The notes under the pieces: generated by a model
What the model saw: the letters and a program-made list of their open reading frames with translations, nothing else
Databases searched by the model: none
Told to the model about the DNA's origin: nothing
Shown here: piece after piece, positions 20,644-28,836 of the stretch
How the letters are laid out: every line of letters begins with the position of its first letter
How positions within the stretch are numbered: position 1 is the stretch's first letter
Made by a program: the position numbers and the translations under genes
NCBI GenBank assembly: GCA_022041995.1
Contig: CP074390.1
Coordinates: 124,001 to 188,000 of the forward strand
DNA from: Cupriavidus necator
GTDB taxonomy: Bacteria > Pseudomonadota > Gammaproteobacteria > Burkholderiales > Burkholderiaceae
Direction: 5' to 3'
DNA: 64,000 nt

Positions 20644-21284
20644 CCCCGACGCCAGGCCTCCCCCTGCAAGACCGCTTTGTCGCCCTGTGGACTCGTGCGG
20701 GCGGCACGCGCGCGGCCGACGTCTTCACCGATCTCGCCCGTTGCTACGGTGAACCGACGCGGCACTACCACACCCTCGACCATGTCCGCCGCTGCCTGCA
20801 CGACCTGGACTGGGCGCGCAGCGCGATCCCGGATACCGACGAGGTGGAACTGGCGCTCTGGTGCCACGACGTGATCTACGTGCCCGGTGCCACGGACAAC
20901 GAGCAACGCAGCGCCGAATGGTTGCGCCATTGGTCGGGCGGCACCATCGCCGCCGCCGCGCGCGTGGCCGCCCTTATCCTGGAAACCACGCATGCCGAAG
21001 TGCCGGCAAGCCTGGCCGGCCGCTTCACCGCCGATATCGACCTGGCGGCGCTGGGCTGCAGCCGCGCGCGCTTCCAGGAAAATGGCGACCACCTGCGGGC
21101 CGAACGCACCGACCTGGACGACGCCGCCTATGACGCTGCCGAGCGCGCCTTCCTGAGTGCGCTGCTGGCCAGCCCACGCATCTACACCACCGACCTGTTC
21201 CAGGCGCGCTACGAGGCGCAGGCACGCGCCAACCTGACGTGGCGGCTGGCGCAGCCGGGCCGGCCTACAGGAACTCTCCGCTGA
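20640..21284 (+). CDS. HD-domain metal-dependent phosphohydrolase-like protein
   Basis: The 214-residue product has an HD-type metal site: His in 'RHYHTLDHVRRCL' (about residues 40-52) and the His-Asp pair in 'ELALWCHDVIYVPGA' near residue 77. This family is described as predicted metal-dependent HD superfamily hydrolases. ATG 20640 overlaps the stop of the cyclase gene, so it is translationally coupled. A role in removing a nucleotide product of the cyclase is an attractive but untested inference. Its 3' end overlaps the end of the convergent patatin gene by 20 bases. Confidence 0.9.
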   Translation: MTPTPGLPLQDRFVALWTRAGGTRAADVFTDLARCYGEPTRHYHTLDHVRRCLHDLDWARSAIPDTDEVELALWCHDVIYVPGATDNEQRSAEWLRHWSGGTIAAAARVAALILETTHAEVPASLAGRFTADIDLAALGCSRARFQENGDHLRAERTDLDDAAYDAAERAFLSALLASPRIYTTDLFQARYEAQARANLTWRLAQPGRPTGTLR

Positions 21285-22296
21285 TATCGATGCTGGAGCG
21301 CCGGCCCACGCTGTCGTAGTGCTGCTCCAGCCACCGGCTCGCCTCTGCCCGGCCCTTGTCGCGCAGCGAGCACAGGAATGCCCAGTCGGCGTTGTACTTG
21401 GTGGAGACCCCCAGCGCGGCCATGGTCTGGTCCGAGCGGATCGAGTGGATCCACATCTCCTTCATCTCCGTGCCGTCGACCTTGCCCTGCTGGATCAGCG
21501 ACGTGACGAAGGCAATCGCGCGCATCTCGCGCATCAGCGACGAATTGAAGCTGACCTCATTGACGCGGTTCAGGATATCCGCGGCCGTGGTCGGCACGCC
21601 GTGGCGCACGATCGGGTTGATATGGACGATCACGACATCGTGCGTCTGGCAGTGATAGATCAGCGGAAAAATCGCCGGGTTGCCGACATAGCCGCCATCC
21701 CAGTAGTGCTGGCCGTCGATGCTGACCGCCTGGAACAGCGTGGGCACGCAGGCCGAGGCCAGCACGGCGTCGATGCTGAGCTCCTCGGGCGGGAAGATGC
21801 GTATCCGGCTGGTCTCGATATTGGTCGCACACAGGTACAGCCGGATCGGGCAATGCTCGCGCAGTGCCGCAAAGTCGACCTGGCTGCCGAGCACGTCGCG
21901 CAGCGGATTGAGGTTGTTGGGATTGAACTGGTACGGCGACAGCAGGCGCAGCGCAATGTCGGCCATCGCATACATCGGGGAATGGTTCAGGCCCAGCGTA
22001 TGGCTGCTCTTGAACCACGGCAGCCACCGGAACGGGTTGTAGCGCTGCGCCGAGTGCGCGATCGCTTCCCAGAAATCGTGCAAGGCCAGGCGTGCGCCGT
22101 CACTGCCGCCCTGCAGCAGCCCGTAGGCCAGCACCGTGCCGTTCATGGCCCCGGCGCTGGTGGCGCTGACACCTTCGATCGCCAGCCTGCCGTCCTCCAG
22201 CAGACGGTCGAGCACGCCCCAGGTAAAGGCGCCATGCATGCCGCCGCCCTGCAGGGCGAGCGCCACGGGCTTGGGTTGTGCAGGCTCTGGCTGCAT
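21265..22296 (-). CDS. Patatin-like phospholipase
   Basis: The 343-residue acyl hydrolase belongs to the patatin family with a C-terminal DUF3734-type extension. The oxyanion-hole glycines are in 'QGGGMHGAF' (residues 16-24). The nucleophile is Ser47 in 'VSATSAGAMNG', where the first Gly of the usual GxSxG is Ala. The catalytic Asp lies in 'YWDGGYVGNP'. No signal peptide is seen, so it probably acts on membrane lipids from the cytosol. An AAGGG ribosome site precedes ATG 22296. Convergent with the HD gene and divergent from the diguanylate cyclase. Confidence 0.93.
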   Translation of the reverse strand: MQPEPAQPKPVALALQGGGMHGAFTWGVLDRLLEDGRLAIEGVSATSAGAMNGTVLAYGLLQGGSDGARLALHDFWEAIAHSAQRYNPFRWLPWFKSSHTLGLNHSPMYAMADIALRLLSPYQFNPNNLNPLRDVLGSQVDFAALREHCPIRLYLCATNIETSRIRIFPPEELSIDAVLASACVPTLFQAVSIDGQHYWDGGYVGNPAIFPLIYHCQTHDVVIVHINPIVRHGVPTTAADILNRVNEVSFNSSLMREMRAIAFVTSLIQQGKVDGTEMKEMWIHSIRSDQTMAALGVSTKYNADWAFLCSLRDKGRAEASRWLEQHYDSVGRRSSIDISGEFL

Positions 22297-22517
22297 GCGT
22301 TCTTCCCTTCAGCGGCGGCAACCCGCCATGCTCAAGTGTAGGGAAGAACTGTGCGTGCAGCGTAGTGCCGGACGCGCGCAGGGGCACACACCGCGCATGC
22401 CCTGGCCAGGCAGGGCCGGTCCGCAAGCGCCGGGCCGTTGCGCTGGCGCACAAGGCACTGAGCCAGGCTGCGGCCAGGTACTACAATGGCCGCATAAAAG
22501 CAGAACAGCTCTTCTTC

Positions 22518-24056
22518 GTGCGCCAAATACCTCACTTTCCGGCTCGAAAGGCCATTTCCCGCCCGGCCTCCCTGATCGTGGCCGCCAGCGTTATCCTGGT
22601 CTGCATGATCACGGCCCTTGGCGCGCTCGCCCTGGTGCAAATGCGCAGGGATGTGCTGGACAATGCCGGCGAGGCCTCGGCCAACCTGGCGCTGACGCTG
22701 GAACGCAGCATCACGCGCAACCTGCAGATCCACGAGCTGGCGATCGGGGGCGTGGTGGAAGCCATGCACGATCCCGCCCTGCTGGCGCAGCCGCCGGCGC
22801 TGCGCCAGCGGCTGCTGTTCGACCGCTCGATCAATGCCGAAGACATGGGCTCGCTGCTGGTCACCGACGCCAACGGCACGCTGGTGTTCGACTCGCACCA
22901 GTGGCCGCCGCGCCCGGTCAACGTCTCTGACCGCGACTACTTCCAGGCCCACCGCGGCGGCGATCACGGCGGCTTGTTCCTGAGCCGGCCGTTCCAGCCG
23001 CGCCTGACGCCGGAGAACCAGTCCATCGGCATCAGCCGGCGGCTCTCCGCGCCGGACGGCAGCTTTGCCGGCATCGTGGTCGGCACCTTGCGCCTGAACT
23101 ACTTCCGCAAGCTGTTCGATGGCGTAAGCCTTGGCGCGGGCGGCACCCTGACGCTGCTGCGCACGGACGGCACCATCATCATGCGGCGGCCCTATCAAGC
23201 CGAATCGATCGGGCGCGACATCTCCGGCAGCCCGTCATTTGCACCGCTGCTGCAAGGCACGCAAGGTACGTTTATCGGCGTCGCGGCAGTCGACGGGGTT
23301 CAGCGGCTCTACAGTTTCAGGCGCATTCCGGGCTTTCCGCTGCTGGTCGTGGTGGGACGCGCCACCCACGACGTGCTGGCGCCCTGGTACCGGCGCGCGT
23401 GGCTGTTCGGGACGCTGATCATCGCCCTGGACGCCGCGATCATCGCGCTCTCGGTATTGCTGTCGCGCCAATGGCGGCGCCGCGCCGAGATGGAAGAGCA
23501 CCTGCGCTGGATGGTCAACACCGATGGCCTGACCGGGCTGGGCAGCCGGCGCGCGCTGGACGATGCCGCCGATGTGGAATGGCGGCGCGCGCGGCGGCAC
23601 GGCGAGCCCTTGTCGCTGCTGATGCTCGACGTCGACCATTTCAAGGAGTTCAATGACCGCTACGGGCACCAGGCCGGTGACGATGCGCTGGCCGCGGTGG
23701 GCGCCTGCATCCAGCGCCATGTGCGGCGGCCGGGCGACTATGCGGGACGCTATGGCGGTGAAGAATTTGCCATCCTGCTGCCCCACACCGACGCAGCCGG
23801 CGCAGCCGCCATGGCCGAGACCGTCCGCGCAGCCGTCCAGGCCTTGCAGATTCCGAATGCGGCGGGAGCCAACGGGCTGCTGACGGTCAGCGTCGGCGTG
23901 GTGACCGACTCCAACAGCGCCGGCAGCCACGAGGCCTTCACCGAGTTGCGCGCCTTTCTCCGCGCCGGCGACGAAGCGCTGTATCTGGCCAAGCGCTCCG
24001 GGCGCAATGGCGTGGCAACCTTCGGCACGACGACGGCAGTGGCAATGGCACCCTGA
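22518..24056 (+). CDS. Membrane diguanylate cyclase with periplasmic Cache sensor
   Basis: The product (about 512 residues from GTG 22518) has a transmembrane helix near residues 15-45, a periplasmic double-Cache/PDC sensor, a second transmembrane helix ('LFGTLIIALDAAIIALSVLL') and a GGDEF domain. The active site is GGEEF at 413-417. A complete inhibitory site RPGD lies at 404-407, exactly five residues before it. It should make c-di-GMP with product feedback in response to a small ligand. The start is uncertain: the frame is open from 22278, but that overlaps the patatin gene; ATG 22605 is another option. Confidence 0.9.
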   Translation: MRQIPHFPARKAISRPASLIVAASVILVCMITALGALALVQMRRDVLDNAGEASANLALTLERSITRNLQIHELAIGGVVEAMHDPALLAQPPALRQRLLFDRSINAEDMGSLLVTDANGTLVFDSHQWPPRPVNVSDRDYFQAHRGGDHGGLFLSRPFQPRLTPENQSIGISRRLSAPDGSFAGIVVGTLRLNYFRKLFDGVSLGAGGTLTLLRTDGTIIMRRPYQAESIGRDISGSPSFAPLLQGTQGTFIGVAAVDGVQRLYSFRRIPGFPLLVVVGRATHDVLAPWYRRAWLFGTLIIALDAAIIALSVLLSRQWRRRAEMEEHLRWMVNTDGLTGLGSRRALDDAADVEWRRARRHGEPLSLLMLDVDHFKEFNDRYGHQAGDDALAAVGACIQRHVRRPGDYAGRYGGEEFAILLPHTDAAGAAAMAETVRAAVQALQIPNAAGANGLLTVSVGVVTDSNSAGSHEAFTELRAFLRAGDEALYLAKRSGRNGVATFGTTTAVAMAP

Positions 24057-24089
24057 ACGCGCGCCGCTGCATGCTCGCTGCGCCAGTGC

Positions 24090-24641
24090 TTACACCCGCC
24101 AGACCTGCAGCAGATCCCATGCCGGCTCCGCCCCTTCCGGCTGTGGCAACGCCTGCGCCTCGACCAGCATCGCGCCGGCCTGCGCCTGCAGCTTGTCCAG
24201 GCAGCGCGACAGCACGCGCGCCTCTTCGGCCGTCAGGCAGCCAGCCAGCCGTGTATTGAAGTCCCGGGCCTGCGCGAACGCCGCGCGGTAGACGGCTTCG
24301 CCTTGCCCGGTCAGCGTGAAGGCTGCAGCGCGCCGGTCCTGGGTGCGCGTTTCGCGCCGGACCAGGCCGCGTTCCACCAGGGCGTGGACGGCGCGGCTGG
24401 CCAGCACCTTGTCCAGGCCGGCGCTTTCGGCCAGTTCGGTCAGCCGGGTGCCTGGCTGCTCGCCAAGGAAGGAAATCATGCGCCATTCGCGCCGCGTGAC
24501 GCCCGCCCTGGCGCGCAGGTGCAGCGCCGCGGCGCCCAGCGCGACGCGATTCAGGTGGTAGACCCGGTAATTGATGAAATCAGCCAGCCGCTGCGGCCGC
24601 TGCAGCCGGTTGCCGCGGTTGCCGCTGTTGTCGTGTGCCAT
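24090..24641 (-). CDS. MarR-family transcriptional regulator
   Basis: The 183-residue product has a MarR winged helix: 'EWRMISFLGEQPGTRLTELAESAGLDKVLASRAVHALVERGLVRRE' is the DNA-binding region, starting near residue 52. It is divergent from the Bug receptor/sulfatase genes. The 95-base gap contains an inverted repeat that is a good candidate operator, so autorepression and control of the neighbouring operon are likely. The ligand is unknown. Confidence 0.92.
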   Translation of the reverse strand: MAHDNSGNRGNRLQRPQRLADFINYRVYHLNRVALGAAALHLRARAGVTRREWRMISFLGEQPGTRLTELAESAGLDKVLASRAVHALVERGLVRRETRTQDRRAAAFTLTGQGEAVYRAAFAQARDFNTRLAGCLTAEEARVLSRCLDKLQAQAGAMLVEAQALPQPEGAEPAWDLLQVWRV

Positions 24642-24659
24642 GCCACACCTGCCAATTAG

Positions 24660-24677
24660 TTGACTTTGTCAATTATA
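24660..24677 (-). promoter_or_regulatory. Candidate MarR operator overlapping the marR-type gene promoter
   Basis: TTGAC-TTT-GTCAA (24660-24672) is a perfect 5+5 inverted repeat with weaker symmetry extending outwards. A perfect minus-strand TATAAT lies at 24677-24672, about 30 bases before the MarR start codon. A regulator bound here would block its own promoter and could reach the divergent Bug/sulfatase promoter. Confidence 0.5.
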
Positions 24678-24736
24678 TCGACGGGTGTTAGCTTGCATCG
24701 ACGCCGCTCGCCGGCGGACAACAAACTGGAGACATC

Positions 24737-25714
24737 GTGAGCCCTCGCACCTTCCTTCCCCGATTCGCCGCGTGCCTGCTGGCCGTTGCCGCCGCCTGGT
24801 CCGCGCCCGCCAGCGCCCAGTCGGACCGTCCGCTGCGCATCCTGGTGGGGTACCCGGCCGGCGGCACTGCCGACCTCGCCGCACGCCTGGTCGGCGACAA
24901 GCTGCGCGAGACCCTGAACCAGACCGTGGTCATCGAGAACAAGCCCGGCGCCGGCGGGCGGCTGGTGATGGACTACGCGCGCACGCAGCCGGCCGATGGC
25001 AATACGCTGGTGGTGGCCAACTCGGCGGTCATGACCATTGCGCCGCTGGTCTACCGCAAGCTCAACTACGATATCCAGCGCGATTTCACGCCGGTGGCGC
25101 AGGCCGCCAACTTCCAGCTGGCGCTTGCCACCGGGCCGGCCAGCCCGGCACGCACGCTGAAGGACTATGTGGCATGGCTCAAGGCCGGTCCGCAGAACAA
25201 CTCCTACGCCTCGCCGGCGCTGGGCAGCATCCCGCATTTCTTCGGGCTGATGATCGGCAAGCAGGTTGGCATCGAGATGCTGCACGTCCCCTTCAACGGC
25301 TCGGCGCCGCTGATGAGCGCGCTGGTCGGCGGGCAGGTGCCGGCTTCGGTCGACACCCTTGCTGACCTGACTGAAATGCACCGCGCGGGCAAGATCCGCG
25401 TGCTGGCGACTTCCGGCACCCACCGCTCGGTGGCACTGCCCGATGTGCCGACCTTCACCGAACTTGGCTACAAGGGCATCGAAGGTGAAGGCCGCTACGG
25501 CCTGCTGGCACCCGCGGGCACGCCGCGGCCGGTGCTCGACAAGCTCAACGCCGCCATCGTCAAGGCCGTGACGTCGCCGGACGTGCGCGAGAAGTTTCTC
25601 AAGCTGGGACTGGAACCCGCAACCGGCCCGGCCGACGCCTTTGCCGGCGTGCTCAAGGCCGACGCCAGCAAGTGGGCACCGGTGGTCAAGGCGTCCGGCT
25701 ATACCGGCGACTGA
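24737..25714 (+). CDS. Bug-family periplasmic solute receptor
   Basis: The 325-residue protein has a signal peptide (to about residue 27, 'PASAQS'), then 'RPLRILVGYPAGGTADLAARLV', 'VVIENKPGAGGRLVMDY' and 'DVPTFTELGYKGIEGEG', all typical of Bug receptors. It starts with GTG 24737 after a GGAG site. It lies 17 bases before the sulfatase gene and is divergent from MarR, so it may deliver a sulfated or esterified acid for that hydrolase. No permease genes adjoin. Confidence 0.93.
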   Translation: MSPRTFLPRFAACLLAVAAAWSAPASAQSDRPLRILVGYPAGGTADLAARLVGDKLRETLNQTVVIENKPGAGGRLVMDYARTQPADGNTLVVANSAVMTIAPLVYRKLNYDIQRDFTPVAQAANFQLALATGPASPARTLKDYVAWLKAGPQNNSYASPALGSIPHFFGLMIGKQVGIEMLHVPFNGSAPLMSALVGGQVPASVDTLADLTEMHRAGKIRVLATSGTHRSVALPDVPTFTELGYKGIEGEGRYGLLAPAGTPRPVLDKLNAAIVKAVTSPDVREKFLKLGLEPATGPADAFAGVLKADASKWAPVVKASGYTGD

Positions 25715-25731
25715 AGCGAGGCAGACCGACC

Positions 25732-27300
25732 ATGACGATCCGCAATACCCTCTTCATCATGTGCGACCAGCTGCGGCGCGACCACCTGGGTTGCTACGGG
25801 CATCCGGCGCTGCGCACGCGCAGTATCGATGCGCTGGCCGCGCGCGGCGTGCGCTTCGACCGCGCTTTCGTTACTTCCGGGGTCTGCGGGCCCAGCCGCA
25901 TGAGCTTCTATACCGGCCGCCATGTCAGCAGCCACGGCGCCACCTGGAACCGTGTGCCGCTGTCGGTCGGTGAAGTCACGCTGGGCGAATACCTGAAGGA
26001 CAGCGGCCGCGCGCTGGCGCTGGCGGGCAAGACCCATGTGATGCCCGACAACGCCAACCTGAAACGGCTGCACCTGGATGGCGGCACTGAGCTGGAAACG
26101 CTGCTGCGCAGCGGCCACTTCACCGAGGTCGACCGCCATGACGGCCACCACGCCGAGCCGCACAGCGCGTACGCCGACTGGCTGCGCCGGCAAGGCTACG
26201 ACAGCGCGGATCCGTGGACCGACTACGTGATCAGCGCCGAGAACGAACGCGGTGAGATCGTCTCCGGCTGGCACATGCGCAACGCAGGCCTGCCCGCGCG
26301 CGTGGCCGAGCCGCACTCCGAGACCGCGTACACGGTGAACCAGGCGATGCAGTACATCGCCACGCGCGGCGATGATCCGTGGGTGCTGCACCTGTCGCTG
26401 GTCAAGCCGCACTGGCCCTACCTGGCGCCCGCGCCCTACCACGCCGCGTATTCGCTCGACGACTGCCTGCCGCTGCAGCGCCACGACGCTGAGCTGGAAG
26501 ACCCGCACCCGGTGCTGTCGGCCTACCGCACGCAGGAAGAATGCGCCAGCTTCATGCGCCAGGAAGTCTCGGACACGGTGCGGCCCGCCTACCAGGGCCT
26601 GATCCAGCAGATCGACGACCGGCTCGGCCAGCTATGGGAACAACTCGAACGCCTGGGCCGCTGGCAGGACACGCTGATCGTCTTCACCGCCGACCACGGC
26701 GATTTCCTGGGCGACCACTGGCTGGGCGAGAAGGAGCAGTTCTACGACACCGTGCAGAACATCCCGCTGATCGTCTACGATCCCTCGCCGCAGGCGGATG
26801 CCACGCGCGGCACCGCGCAGGCCAGCATGGTCAGCGCGGTCGACGTCGTGCCGACGGTGCTGGACGCATTGGGCCTGGCGCCGGCCGACCACCGCGTCGA
26901 GGGCCGCTCATTGCTGGACCTGACGCGCGCGGGTGAGCGCGCCGATGCCGTCAGCTGGCGCGATTTCGTCGTATCCGAACTGGACTACGCCTATCGCGGC
27001 GCTCGCGTGGCGCTGGGCCGCCATCCCGGCGAATGCCGCGCCTGGATGGTGCGCGACGCGCGCTGGAAATATGTGCACTGGCAAGGGTTCCGGCCACAGC
27101 TGTTCGACCTGCAGAACGATCCGCAGGAATATGTCGACCTGGGCTGCGATCCGGGCCACGAAGCCGTGCGCAGCGCCATGCGCTTGCGGCTGCTGGAGTG
27201 GTTCTGCACGCTCAAGCCGCGCGTGACCGTGACCAACGAAGAGGTAGCGGCCAAGACCAATGTGTACAAGCAGGCCGGCGTGTTCTTTGGCGTGTGGTGA
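25732..27300 (+). CDS. Type I sulfatase family hydrolase
   Basis: The 522-residue product belongs to the alkaline phosphatase superfamily. The formylglycine motif is complete: Cys52-Gly-Pro-Ser-Arg56 within 'GVCGPSRMSFYTGRH'. Asp12 in 'MCDQLRRDHLGCYG' and 'FTADHGDFLGDHWLGEKEQF' supply metal ligands. It could be a sulfatase or a phosphonate monoesterase; these cannot be separated by sequence reading. No signal peptide is visible, so the substrate is hydrolysed in the cytosol. ATG 25732 is chosen over 25672 because it gives the family's 'RNTLFIMCDQ' start. Activation would need a formylglycine-generating enzyme encoded elsewhere. Confidence 0.92.
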   Translation: MTIRNTLFIMCDQLRRDHLGCYGHPALRTRSIDALAARGVRFDRAFVTSGVCGPSRMSFYTGRHVSSHGATWNRVPLSVGEVTLGEYLKDSGRALALAGKTHVMPDNANLKRLHLDGGTELETLLRSGHFTEVDRHDGHHAEPHSAYADWLRRQGYDSADPWTDYVISAENERGEIVSGWHMRNAGLPARVAEPHSETAYTVNQAMQYIATRGDDPWVLHLSLVKPHWPYLAPAPYHAAYSLDDCLPLQRHDAELEDPHPVLSAYRTQEECASFMRQEVSDTVRPAYQGLIQQIDDRLGQLWEQLERLGRWQDTLIVFTADHGDFLGDHWLGEKEQFYDTVQNIPLIVYDPSPQADATRGTAQASMVSAVDVVPTVLDALGLAPADHRVEGRSLLDLTRAGERADAVSWRDFVVSELDYAYRGARVALGRHPGECRAWMVRDARWKYVHWQGFRPQLFDLQNDPQEYVDLGCDPGHEAVRSAMRLRLLEWFCTLKPRVTVTNEEVAAKTNVYKQAGVFFGVW

Positions 27301-27370
27301 CTACGCCCCGCGCCATCCGCGGTACGGCGACTGCCCCTGCCCGGATGGCGTATCCTTTGAAAGGAGGGAT

Positions 27371-27377
27371 GGGGGGG
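27371..27377 (+). repeat. Seven-G tract in the leader of the host-attachment-like gene
   Basis: A run of seven Gs lies 31 bases before the next start codon and is followed by a short inverted repeat (CCGGT...ACCGG). It is the longest G-run I noticed in a spacer of this window. Length variation here would alter promoter or leader spacing, but nothing in the sequence proves that it varies. Confidence 0.3.
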
Positions 27378-27407
27378 CCGGTGTTCGGACCGGCAACCGG
27401 AGCGATC

Positions 27408-27932
27408 ATGAAACACACCTGGATCCTTGTGGCGGACGAATCCCTCGCCCGCATCTTTGCCTCGCACGCCTCAACCGCGCCAATGGCGCTGGTTGAGGAA
27501 ATCACCGACGCGGCTGCGCATGGCGACCGCGCCGACCTGCGCCGCGATGCCTACGGCCGGCGCGGCCACGCCGCCGTACAGGGCGACGCCGGGCACCCGG
27601 GTGCCCACCAGGCCGGACCGTCCACTGTCACATCCTCGGCCGGGGAGGATGAACTGCACCAGGAAGCGCAGCTGTTTGCCCGCCGCGTGGCGGACTATCT
27701 TGCCGATGCGCGCAACAAGCAGCGCTTTGATTCTCTGGCGCTGATCGCGGCGCCGCGTTTCCTGGGCCTGCTGCGCAAAGCCCTTCCCGCCGGCGTCACG
27801 GACGTCATCACGAAGGAAATTGGCAAGGACCTCACCCACGTGGCCAACAACGACCTGCAACAACGGCTGGCCGACGAAAACATCATTCCCGCGCGCCGCG
27901 ACGCGCGCGTCAATACCGGCCGGGACCGGTAG
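27408..27932 (+). CDS. Host attachment-family protein
   Basis: The 174-residue product begins 'MKHTWILVADESLARIFAS' and ends in a helical region with 'FARRVADYLADARNKQRFDSLALIAAPRFLGLLRKAL' (from about residue 92), matching the family named for attachment to host cells in plant-associated bacteria (PF10116). Similar proteins are widespread in soil Burkholderiales and their molecular role is unclear; the fold resembles release-factor-like domains. ATG 27408 has a GGAG site 6 bases upstream. The long frame upstream from 27033 overlaps the sulfatase and is rejected. Confidence 0.87.
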   Translation: MKHTWILVADESLARIFASHASTAPMALVEEITDAAAHGDRADLRRDAYGRRGHAAVQGDAGHPGAHQAGPSTVTSSAGEDELHQEAQLFARRVADYLADARNKQRFDSLALIAAPRFLGLLRKALPAGVTDVITKEIGKDLTHVANNDLQQRLADENIIPARRDARVNTGRDR

Positions 27933-27977
27933 TGAAGCCACGCAGCGCCGGTGCCAGCCACTGGCGGCTGCGTCGCC

Positions 27978-28688
27978 CTATCGCGTCAGTGTCCACTTGT
28001 AGGCATAGCGGTCCGGACGGAACAGCAGTTCGCCGCAGAACAACGGTGTGTCCTCGATGTCATGCGGCGTGCTGCGCAGGCGCAGCAGCGGTTCGCCCAC
28101 GGCAACACCGAGCCGGCGCGCCACGTCCGCGGGCGCGGCAACGGCGGTGGCTTCCATCGCCACTTCCTTGAACCGGTATCCCAGCCGGCTTTCAAACAGC
28201 GCCATGGCGTCGTTGGTTTCCAGGTCCTCCTGCACCAGGCGGCGCATCAGTGGCTCAGGACCCATCAGGGTGAAATGCGCGACGGCCGCGTCGTCCCAGT
28301 ACCGCACGGTGGCCACGCTCAGCACCTTCTCGCCAGGCTGCAGACGCAGCGCCGCCGCCACATGGGCCGGCGCGCGCACCAGCCGTACCGACGCCAGCTT
28401 GCCGTACGCAAGCTGGCCACGGGCGCGTCCGGTTTCATAGAAGCCGGTCAGTGCGCCAAGGCTGGGCGTGTCCGAGGGACGGGTCACGAAACTGCCCTTG
28501 CCGTTGACCTTTTCGATCAGACCGGCGTTGTGCAGCCCGGACAGGGCCTGGCGCACGGTGATCCGGCTGACCGCGAATTCCGTCACCAGCTCCGCCTCGG
28601 ACGGAAGCTTGGCGCCCGGCCCCCATGTATTGCTGGCGATTCGCTGGCGAATCTCGTTCTCAATCTCTTTGAACCTGGGCAGCGTCAC
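27978..28688 (-). CDS. GntR-family regulator, HutC/UTRA type
   Basis: The product, about 236 residues, has an N-terminal GntR winged helix ('LPSEAELVTEFAVSRITVRQALSGLHNAGLIEK') and a C-terminal UTRA ligand-binding domain. GTG 28688 is chosen, with GGA about 7 bases upstream, because the longer frame to ATG 28745 would begin upstream of the gene's own TATAAT box. It is divergent from the GMC oxidoreductase operon. Two near-identical palindromes in between are probably its operators, so it should repress both directions until an inducer (perhaps the operon's substrate) binds. Confidence 0.93.
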   Translation of the reverse strand: MTLPRFKEIENEIRQRIASNTWGPGAKLPSEAELVTEFAVSRITVRQALSGLHNAGLIEKVNGKGSFVTRPSDTPSLGALTGFYETGRARGQLAYGKLASVRLVRAPAHVAAALRLQPGEKVLSVATVRYWDDAAVAHFTLMGPEPLMRRLVQEDLETNDAMALFESRLGYRFKEVAMEATAVAAPADVARRLGVAVGEPLLRLRSTPHDIEDTPLFCGELLFRPDRYAYKWTLTR

Positions 28689-28731
28689 GTATGTTCCGCC
28701 TTGGCGGCGGCTCCGAACTGGGTGGAACGGG

Positions 28732-28737
28732 ATTATA
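28732..28737 (-). promoter_or_regulatory. Minus-strand -10 box of the gntR-type gene
   Basis: A perfect TATAAT on the minus strand, about 45 bases before GTG 28688. Its first base is also the edge of operator 1, so repressor binding would occlude it. The -35 element is not clear. Confidence 0.5.
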
Positions 28738-28752
28738 CCTATCATAATAGGT
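28737..28752. promoter_or_regulatory. Candidate GntR operator 1
   Basis: ACCTAT-CATA-ATAGGT: perfect 6-base arms around CATA. It shares the layout and the central CATA with operator 2, 34 bases away. It overlaps the minus-strand TATAAT, consistent with autorepression by the HutC-type regulator. Confidence 0.65.
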
Positions 28753-28770
28753 CTCGGCCTAACCCTATTG

Positions 28771-28786
28771 ACCTGTCATAACAGGT
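28771..28786. promoter_or_regulatory. Candidate GntR operator 2
   Basis: ACCTGT-CATA-ACAGGT: perfect 6-base arms around the same CATA centre as operator 1. It overlaps TTGACC (28768-28773), a possible plus-strand -35 box for the GMC oxidoreductase operon. It lies on the operon side of the divergent region. Confidence 0.65.
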
Positions 28787-28836
28787 GATGGCAGTATCCG
28801 TCATCACCAGATGTGCGCGCCCCTGAAGAACACCGC

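Noticed and set aside
17173-22296. Anti-phage cyclic-nucleotide system (cyclase plus patatin effector)
   Set aside because: There is no CD-NTase and no Pycsar-type short cyclase. The patatin is on the opposite strand with a DUF3734-type tail, and no defence-island genes surround it.
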